A stretch of 64,000 nt of DNA from Telluribacter humicola (GTDB lineage Bacteria; Bacteroidota; Bacteroidia; Cytophagales; Spirosomataceae), in NCBI RefSeq assembly GCF_017355935.1, contig NZ_JAFIQT010000002.1, forward strand, positions 372,001 through 436,000, given 5' to 3'. Every line of letters starts with the position of its first letter. Within the stretch, counting starts at the first letter, position 1. This document shows, one piece after another, positions 58,416 to 64,000 of this stretch. Below the pieces are notes generated by a model. It ran no database searches and was not told where the DNA came from. It saw only the letters and a program-made list of their open reading frames with translations. The translations under genes were made by a program, and so were the position numbers.

Positions 58416-59111
58416 CTATCGTACCTGAATAGGCCCCAGTAGCCAGCCCAGATGGAAACCCAGGCTCAGACTGGGAGCCGGCCCATAGCGGCCGGGACTA
58501 TCCGGTCTGAACCATACTGGTTCATCATCGGTGAACAGGGTTTCATTCTCCACACTCAGATTCCGTACGGTGAGGGAGCGCAGGCCCAGCCCCCAGTAGA
58601 AGTCCAGGTTCATACGGGGGGAGAGTATATACTGCCAGCCCATTTTGATATGGTAGGCGCTGAGGAAGCGCCCCAGATTGACTATACGGTTCTCAAAGTA
58701 GGCACACTGCCATGGGTTGGTACAATCCATGCCCTGGGCACGCCACTCCCGAAGGCTGTTCTTTTTGAACATATACTCGGCCGCAAAGTACCCCGCTCCG
58801 TTTCGGTTCTGGCGGTAGTACATACGGAGCTGCGTCCGGAAGCGCCACGTTTCCTTGTTGGGGTACTCTTCGCGCTCCGTTGGGAAGACATTGAATGACG
58901 TGTGTCCGTAGCCTATTTCCTGCTGTACACTGTACTTAGGATTGGGCAGCGGTATCTCAATGCCTGCCTGCACGGTATTGTCCAGATCAAAAAGTGTGAG
59001 TGGTGTGATCTTGATAATGGGCTGCCTGTTTAGTGAATCTGGTCTCTGGGCAAAACCTGCGTTAAATCCCGCCCACAGCGCTACTAGTAATATTAAATAG
59101 GGCTTTTTCAT
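58416..59111 (-). CDS. Hypothetical outer-membrane protein (DUF3575-like)
   Basis: A 231-residue predicted small beta-barrel with a signal peptide (residues 1-21, AGFAQ). The strand pattern and PIIKITPLTLFDLDNTVQAGIEIPL segment resemble DUF3575-like proteins. The start overlaps the upstream LVIVD-repeat gene by 4 bp (ATGA), so translation is coupled. A role as an outer-membrane partner of LVIVD proteins is inferred from this operon. Two Cys (DCTNPWQC) could form a disulfide. Confidence 0.7.
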   Translation of the reverse strand: MKKPYLILLVALWAGFNAGFAQRPDSLNRQPIIKITPLTLFDLDNTVQAGIEIPLPNPKYSVQQEIGYGHTSFNVFPTEREEYPNKETWRFRTQLRMYYRQNRNGAGYFAAEYMFKKNSLREWRAQGMDCTNPWQCAYFENRIVNLGRFLSAYHIKMGWQYILSPRMNLDFYWGLGLRSLTVRNLSVENETLFTDDEPVWFRPDSPGRYGPAPSLSLGFHLGWLLGPIQVR

Positions 59112-59884
59112 TCCACAGGTATTTTGCTGAGTAGTTCCAGAGAAGTGCCGGTACTTTGTCCGTCGTAGCGATACTGGTACAGACCGTTCTTCCCGGTTAC
59201 GATCAGGGTATTTTTATTAGGTATCACATCGTACGAAGGTACATCCGTCAGAAACTGTGTCTGGGTCGGGGTGGCCGGGTTGGTGATATCAAATACTTTC
59301 AGGCCTTTGTCCCCTTCACACACAAACAGTTTGTTGCCATCCACACCCAGCCCATAGGGTGTCTCGAGGGGCTGGGAACTAAGCAACTGAGGATTGGCTG
59401 GATTGGATACGTCCACCACATCCAGCGAGCTGAGGTTGTTCCACTGACGGCAGGCGGCTCCTCCCCGCAGCGTCACGTAGGCATACTGACCCTGTACCAC
59501 CACCGGATCACAGCTCATAACGTGCCGGTACTTGGAGAGCAATATAGGTGACTGAGGCTGACGGCTGTCAAAGATGTACATACCGTCGTTGGCACCTACG
59601 AACAGGTTTTTCTGGTAGGGGAATATGGTTTCGATGCCCATGCCCAGGTCGGCCTTACCCTTACGGACCGGCTCGGAAGGACTAGCAATATCATACACAT
59701 CCAGGATGTTGTGGGTGACGATATAAAGCGTGTTGTCGGTAATGGCAAAGCGGGCCATAGAGCCACCTACTCCGGTCACGCCGGGACCTACGTCGGCCGA
59801 GTTGGCCGTTTCGCACTGCCACATCACCAGGGGTACTACGCCCGCTATCAAGGCTATATAGAATATTCGGAAGACTTTTTTCAT
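59108..59884 (-). CDS. LVIVD-repeat protein (beta-propeller), exported
   Basis: A 258-residue protein with repeated beta-propeller-like units: ITDNTLYIVTHNILDVYDIASPSEP, LGVDGNKLFVCEGDKGLKVFDITNPATP and similar. The N-terminal hydrophobic stretch, then MWQCETANS, suggests a lipoprotein, though the -1 Gln is atypical. The LVIVD family is widespread and lacks a defined role. It is second in an operon with another LVIVD-like lipoprotein (12 bp upstream) and a small outer-membrane protein overlapping by 4 bp. Confidence 0.82.
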   Translation of the reverse strand: MKKVFRIFYIALIAGVVPLVMWQCETANSADVGPGVTGVGGSMARFAITDNTLYIVTHNILDVYDIASPSEPVRKGKADLGMGIETIFPYQKNLFVGANDGMYIFDSRQPQSPILLSKYRHVMSCDPVVVQGQYAYVTLRGGAACRQWNNLSSLDVVDVSNPANPQLLSSQPLETPYGLGVDGNKLFVCEGDKGLKVFDITNPATPTQTQFLTDVPSYDVIPNKNTLIVTGKNGLYQYRYDGQSTGTSLELLSKIPVE

Positions 59885-59896
59885 GAGTGGGGTGGT

Positions 59897-60433
59897 TTAG
59901 CGGTAACAATTGGGCCGTACGGTCATGGCTACTTTCTCCCAGCCTACTACTACTCCTTTGGTATCATCTACACATTCAAAGTAGGTATTCTGAAAAGGCG
60001 GGTACTTGCTGAGCGGGATAGCCTTCTCCACCCTTTTGACAAGCTTAACATTTGTCGGGTTGCTGATGTCAAATACCACCAGGTCGGTACCATTGTCGGC
60101 ATAGAGCCATTGGCCCTTGACGGCAATGTCGTAGTTACCGGGTATGGACACAAAGGCCAGGTTCTCCGGGTTCTTGGGATCGCTGTTGTTGATGATATGG
60201 ACTCCGGTGCCCATTTCGTTGATGAACAGGAAGCTCCCCAGCAGGTAGATCTTGCCCGGATTGCGGAGGGGCCGGGCCGGTAAAGACTTAATGTCTTTTT
60301 GCTCCTGAGCCGTAGCATAGATAGGCCGATAGGCCGTGCCATCAAACCGGGGGCCGGGGGGGGCTTCGTCCATAGCGGTATTACAGGCCGTCATGGTCAG
60401 CACTAGTAGTAGTGAGTAGACAGGTATCTTCAT
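59897..60433 (-). CDS. LVIVD-repeat-like lipoprotein
   Basis: A 178-residue predicted lipoprotein with lipobox MTAC (Cys17). The mature part has LVIVD-like repeats, YLLGSFLFINEMGTGVHIINNSDPKNPENLAF and WLYADNGTDLVVFDISNPTNV, and ends in RPNCYR. The next gene, a longer LVIVD protein, starts 12 bp downstream with its own signal, so the two are separate genes rather than a frameshifted one. It opens the three-gene operon. Confidence 0.82.
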   Translation of the reverse strand: MKIPVYSLLLVLTMTACNTAMDEAPPGPRFDGTAYRPIYATAQEQKDIKSLPARPLRNPGKIYLLGSFLFINEMGTGVHIINNSDPKNPENLAFVSIPGNYDIAVKGQWLYADNGTDLVVFDISNPTNVKLVKRVEKAIPLSKYPPFQNTYFECVDDTKGVVVGWEKVAMTVRPNCYR

Positions 60434-60634
60434 AAGAATAATAGTTTCTTCTAGGAGCTACTTTTGTGGCTTATGGTTGTAAACCTAGATAAAGAAGTAG
60501 TCACAGCAAGCACCATGCCGAATCAACCGTTGTATTTGCTGGTTGAAATGTAACTTTTGGATAACTTGCTGTACGGAGAAAGCGGATTGATGAGGCCGGT
60601 ACTATCTGAATCAAGTTATAGAGGGCTTAAACGG

Positions 60635-61549
60635 CTACTTCACCAGTACCTCGTAGACATACAGAGTAGCGACCTCCCCATCATCCGGAACAAAGTAAGC
60701 ACGTAGCCCCTCCGCGGTATTTTCCAGCCAGAAAGGATTCTGGGTCATGGGGCGGCCCGAATGAGCCCACAGTGGTACCGGTACCTGATGTACGGGCTGG
60801 TGCGTGGTCAAGTCCACTAGATCCAGGCCGCCCAGGCGAAAGAGATTATTACCCTGGCGGTAGCTTTTCAAACCGCCGCACAGCATCAGGTGGCTGCCAG
60901 CGTAGTGGCAGTCCTGGTAATCGATGTAGTAGGAGGGGTTCGGAACGCGGAGCTGGTCGGGGCTTTGGTTGGCGGCAAGTACCTGGCCTTGTGCATTCAG
61001 TTTCCAGTCATAGTAATTTCGGGAACCCCAGCTGATACCGTGGAGGGAGTGGGCATCGGTGTTGTGGACGATGCCACCCAGGTGGTCGTCAAACCGGAAT
61101 ACTTCAACTACCTTCAGGCTTTCGGGATGTACCTTGTAGACTACCGAGCTACTGTTGGGCCGGTACTCCGCTACGGGTACCCATATATGCTGCCCATCGT
61201 AGTCAATGCCGCCGGGGTGGTACTTGGGCCCTTCACCCAGCTTTACATCCGCCAGGAGTTTGCCTGTAGCGTCAAATTTAAACAAGTGTCCCACACCCTT
61301 TCCAGCCGAGCGGTCCAGTACTTCCACGGACGATAGAATGAAGTCATCACCAACCCTGACCATGCCCTGCGGGTGGTGTACCGGAAATCGGAGAGGTACC
61401 TGCGCTACCTGCCTCCAGGTACTGGTGTCGCGGAGGGCTCGGAATTTTCTTATGAGGTCACTGGGAGCTTTTTCCTGAGCCCATACCGGACCGTACGAAA
61501 GCAGCGTGATTAAGCTTGACAGTAATAGCTTTGCTACGGACTGATGCAT
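60635..61549 (-). CDS. Secreted DUF6454 family protein
   Basis: A 304-residue protein with a signal peptide (residues 1-24, GPVWAQ), matching the DUF6454 family by recall. The body, HHPQGMVRVGDDFILSSVEVLDR, YHPGGIDYDGQHIWVPVAEYRPN and DAHSLHGISWGSRNYYDW, has a beta-propeller-like pattern. The role is unknown. It lies 201 bp upstream of the LVIVD operon on the same strand, and could belong to the same regulon. Confidence 0.75.
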   Translation of the reverse strand: MHQSVAKLLLSSLITLLSYGPVWAQEKAPSDLIRKFRALRDTSTWRQVAQVPLRFPVHHPQGMVRVGDDFILSSVEVLDRSAGKGVGHLFKFDATGKLLADVKLGEGPKYHPGGIDYDGQHIWVPVAEYRPNSSSVVYKVHPESLKVVEVFRFDDHLGGIVHNTDAHSLHGISWGSRNYYDWKLNAQGQVLAANQSPDQLRVPNPSYYIDYQDCHYAGSHLMLCGGLKSYRQGNNLFRLGGLDLVDLTTHQPVHQVPVPLWAHSGRPMTQNPFWLENTAEGLRAYFVPDDGEVATLYVYEVLVK

Positions 61550-61596
61550 CGGGAATGAAAGTGTGGAAAGGTTTCAAAGCCAGTGTTGCAGGCTAA

Positions 61597-62661
61597 TTAG
61601 CTATATAGTGTTTTGTACTGTTTAACCAGATTTAGAAATACTTCACGGGCTGACCCTCTTTCTGTTCTTCCGGCGGATTGTCCTGCCCACAAGGTTGTGT
61701 AGTCACTATCGCCTGCCTGCTGGGCTAGTTTTCTCAGTTTTGCTATCATACTATTTTGCAGTGGATAAGGGGGGATGGAGACGCCAGATTTCTCAATTTC
61801 ACTCATGAGCTCGTTGCGAATCCCTCTTGCCCATCTCCCTGAAAAAGCTCGGGTTAGGGTTGTGTCTGTATCTTTTGCTGCCATGAGTTTGTCTTTATAC
61901 GAAGCAATGGCCAAACTTTCGTCTGTTCCGATAAAGGCTGTTCCGATTTGTACGGCATCAGCACCTAGTTCAAAGGCTGCTTTGATGGTTTGTGCACTGT
62001 TTATCCCACCTGCGGCAATACAGGGTACTTGTACCGCGCTCTTGACCTGTGGCAGTAAAGAGAAAAGTCCCACCTGAGGCAGAGGGATATGATCGAGGAA
62101 TGTACCCCGGTGTCCTCCGGCTTCAATGCCCTGAACCGTAATCATGTCAATGTCATGCTGCTGCAAATACAAGGCTTCCTCTACACAAGTGGCGGTGCCA
62201 ATGAGTGTGCAACCCCCATTTTTTAACTGTTGAATGCTTGTACTGTCTAAGCATCCAAATGTGAAACTGACTATGGAGATGCCCTCTTGAATCAGGATGT
62301 CTAGCTGGTCGTGGTAGGTATAAAACCGGAAGTCTGACAGGTCCGTTGCATCGAGTTGGTAGCCTCTTTGGCTGGCCAGGTGCATAAGTAGTTGCCGCAT
62401 GGGTTCCAGGTCTTCCTCTGTATAGGGAGGAACCGCATGAGCAAACAAGTTAACAGCAAAGGGGTTATTGGTCAGGCTTTTGGTTTTGTGGATCAGTTGT
62501 CGGGTTACTTCCGGTGATAAACCACCAACAGCCAACGAACCCAGTCCACCTTCATTGGATACGGCAGCGGCCATTTCGGGTGTAGATACTCCCAGCATCG
62601 GAGCTTGTAGTATAGGATATTCCAGCTTCAGGATGTCAGTTACCGTGCTTTTCCAGCTCAT
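61597..62661 (-). CDS. Nitronate monooxygenase (NPD/FabK-like FMN enzyme)
   Basis: A 354-residue FMN TIM-barrel enzyme of the 2-nitropropane dioxygenase family, which oxidises alkyl nitronates. The start LEYPILQAPMLGVSTPEMAAAVSNEGGLGSLAVG is diagnostic. IEAGGHRG, AAGGINSAQTIKAAFELGADAVQIGTAFIGTDES and the catalytic-site region fit the family. Cytoplasmic. The role may be detoxification of propionate-3-nitronate. Neighbours do not add information. Confidence 0.9.
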   Translation of the reverse strand: MSWKSTVTDILKLEYPILQAPMLGVSTPEMAAAVSNEGGLGSLAVGGLSPEVTRQLIHKTKSLTNNPFAVNLFAHAVPPYTEEDLEPMRQLLMHLASQRGYQLDATDLSDFRFYTYHDQLDILIQEGISIVSFTFGCLDSTSIQQLKNGGCTLIGTATCVEEALYLQQHDIDMITVQGIEAGGHRGTFLDHIPLPQVGLFSLLPQVKSAVQVPCIAAGGINSAQTIKAAFELGADAVQIGTAFIGTDESLAIASYKDKLMAAKDTDTTLTRAFSGRWARGIRNELMSEIEKSGVSIPPYPLQNSMIAKLRKLAQQAGDSDYTTLWAGQSAGRTERGSAREVFLNLVKQYKTLYS

Positions 62662-62785
62662 AGTAGTTACTATTTATAGCTTACAGTCAACTCCTAAACA
62701 TACGAAAGATTCACCTTTGCTGGTATTGTAATATAGTAGTTCTGCCCATAGTACCTGCTCTACTGCCAGCCATGTACCCAAAGAC

Positions 62786-63934
62786 TTACTTTGATTTCTG
62801 CTCCCAGCCTTCGGACTTTACCACCGTCAGCTGATTTTTATCATTGAGAACAAAGCGCTGCAGAATAGTAGCATTTTCGTACTCGATCAGATAGAGATAG
62901 CTCCGCTGCTGGTCTGTTACTATGCGCTCCAGCAGCGTAAATGCTTCAATCCTGCCCAGTTTTTTAGCCTCTTCCTGAATCTCCTTTACATTAGGGGCAA
63001 TTTGCTGCCACAGTTCCGGACTGAACTCCTCAGCCTTCATAGAACCGGTGGCATTGCTTTCAAATAGAGTCCTGAATCGTTGGTCAATGGCGGGATCTGG
63101 GTCAGGTACTTGCGTGTATCCATCATGTAGAAAGCGCCGCATGCCGGGCCTCAGTGCCAATGGCGACTGGTTTAGCTGGTTGTTTAGCTGAGGCATATCG
63201 TAGTAATGTCCCCCTTTTGCCAATTCGGCTGACAGATTGAGCTTTATTTCCGCCGGCTGATCACCCGGAGGTACCAGGTAGATATCGCCCGACCGAAGAT
63301 CGTATATACTGGAGTACTTGGTAGCATACTGCCCCTGCTGCAAACAGGCCTGCAGAATCGGCAAGCCACCCTGCACCGTGGGTTGGGGGGCTTTAGCCAG
63401 GTGATCATCTAAGGCCTTTTTACCATAACCAAATCCTCTGGACTGGCTGGATCGGTCAAAATACAGCTGACCATTGCGGGCGCCAATAATCACCGATGCA
63501 CCGGATTTGTCAGCGATCATAATGCGGGCGTAGGAGAAGCTGGGCTCCTGGTACTTCTGATAGAAGGCAATGGCCTCCTCCACGGTGGCGCAGCTTTCCA
63601 GCATGCGTTCGCTGGGGTTACCCCGTGGTTTCAACAGGTTCGGACCCGGTACGTACTGCTCATTTACCCCTGCTACCCAGTCAAACGCCAATCCGGCGGT
63701 GTTGACACCTCCCTGCGCCCAGTCATTATCGAACCCAACGTAGGCAATGCCGTAGTACCCCTTACTGCCGGGCAGAAACCAGATTCGGGTAGCTGGATTC
63801 GAATAATCTTCGTTGTTAAAAAACAGGGTTCTTTCGGCATCGGTGAGGACGAAAATGGTGCAGGCGTACACCGGAACAGCGAGCACCACACCTATTACAA
63901 AAGTGAAGATTCCCTTCATCAATATCTTTTTCAT
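62786..63934 (-). CDS. Secreted Ntn hydrolase (choloylglycine hydrolase/linear amide C-N hydrolase-like)
   Basis: A 382-residue exported N-terminal-nucleophile hydrolase. The signal peptide ends VPVYA-CTIFVL; cleavage there would expose Cys25 as the N-terminal nucleophile. NNEDYSNP, the GGVNTAGLAFDWVAG strand and SPELW-type C-terminal features fit the linear amide C-N hydrolase group, which cleaves amide bonds in acyl amides or penicillin-like substrates. Activity depends on accurate signal cleavage. The substrate is unknown. It is the last gene in the window and complete. Confidence 0.82.
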   Translation of the reverse strand: MKKILMKGIFTFVIGVVLAVPVYACTIFVLTDAERTLFFNNEDYSNPATRIWFLPGSKGYYGIAYVGFDNDWAQGGVNTAGLAFDWVAGVNEQYVPGPNLLKPRGNPSERMLESCATVEEAIAFYQKYQEPSFSYARIMIADKSGASVIIGARNGQLYFDRSSQSRGFGYGKKALDDHLAKAPQPTVQGGLPILQACLQQGQYATKYSSIYDLRSGDIYLVPPGDQPAEIKLNLSAELAKGGHYYDMPQLNNQLNQSPLALRPGMRRFLHDGYTQVPDPDPAIDQRFRTLFESNATGSMKAEEFSPELWQQIAPNVKEIQEEAKKLGRIEAFTLLERIVTDQQRSYLYLIEYENATILQRFVLNDKNQLTVVKSEGWEQKSK

Positions 63935-64000
63935 ATTCTTTGAGCTCTTGTAGGTAGTAGTGAGGCCAGCTATCTGGAGTGTAAGTACTTATGGGTACTT

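Noticed and set aside
59885-60433. Frameshifted single LVIVD gene split in two
   Set aside because: Both parts have their own signal peptide or lipobox and a 12-bp gap, which fits separate genes.

Overview
The window reads as a chromosomal segment of a free-living Bacteroidota, most likely of the order Cytophagales (Spirosoma/Dyadobacter-like). The support is family content: an S46 dipeptidyl-peptidase, GWxTD, DUF2911, DUF5723, DUF4126 and DUF6454 proteins, a heme-binding-domain protein, many lipoproteins with short lipoboxes, type 2 PyrF, and TAnnTTTG-type promoter hexamers with almost no Shine-Dalgarno sequences. No rRNA, tRNA, CRISPR array, insertion sequence or prophage gene was found. 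Assignment to a genus is not possible from the sequence alone.

Layout. 0-8.6 kb: secreted GH30 hydrolase, GlxA-type regulator, SRPBCC protein, two VOC proteins, a ThuA-like protein, a Tat-exported TIM-barrel protein, a methyltransferase, a DUF2911 protein and a lipoprotein. 8.7-14.7 kb: a minus-strand carbohydrate operon (AraC regulator, GH88-like hydrolase, sugar isomerase, Gfo/Idh/MocA dehydrogenase, SDR) plus a DUF4126 membrane protein. 14.8-28.4 kb: ABC exporter, class A penicillin-binding protein, MsrB, PhoD-like phosphatase, DUF5723 outer-membrane protein, a lone circularly permuted ATP-grasp enzyme, TruC-like pseudouridine synthase, LysA and PyrF. 28.4-33.8 kb: RfbC, a CpsB/YwqE-like phosphatase behind a near-consensus sigma-54 promoter, a PfpI-like protein, and a polyferredoxin/FAD-oxidoreductase pair. 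33.9-37.8 kb: RidA, then a response regulator, a histidine kinase and a 7-TM protein in one operon, facing an AT-rich intergenic region and a small cysteine-tipped lipoprotein. 37.9-46.7 kb: RlmB, GWxTD lipoprotein, dienoyl-CoA-reductase-like SDR, a trans-sulfuration enzyme, AlkD-like protein, PyrB, acyl-ACP thioesterase and an AraC regulator. 46.7-64 kb: two related cupin proteins, lipoproteins, a secreted DinB-like protein, DPP7-like peptidase, ExoIII, a 577-residue unknown protein, an orphan encapsulated-ferritin-like protein, a dienelactone hydrolase, a heme-binding protein, an LVIVD-repeat/outer-membrane operon, a DUF6454 protein, a nitronate monooxygenase and a secreted Ntn hydrolase.

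How the parts work together. The clearest functional units are (1) the sugar-acid or glycoside operon at 8.7-13.0 kb under an adjacent AraC regulator; (2) the 7-TM/kinase/regulator operon at 34.3-36.5 kb, where the kinase has only one membrane helix and no sensor domain, so the 7-TM protein is the likely input; (3) the FAD oxidoreductase/polyferredoxin pair at 30.7-33.7 kb, a probable membrane electron-transfer module; and (4) the LVIVD lipoproteins plus outer-membrane protein at 58.4-60.4 kb. Housekeeping genes (pyrB, pyrF, lysA, xth, rlmB, PBP1A, msrB) are scattered between them.

Most notable observations: a stand-alone EncFtn-type ferritin without an encapsulin gene nearby; a CpsB-like PHP phosphatase whose last metal motif is N-x-R instead of D-x-H; a sigma-54 promoter in front of it; two gene relics (the first 18 codons of an acyl-ACP thioesterase copy and the last 59 codons of a lipoprotein copy); a perfect 60-bp palindrome serving as a bidirectional terminator; and an excess of GTAC tetranucleotides.
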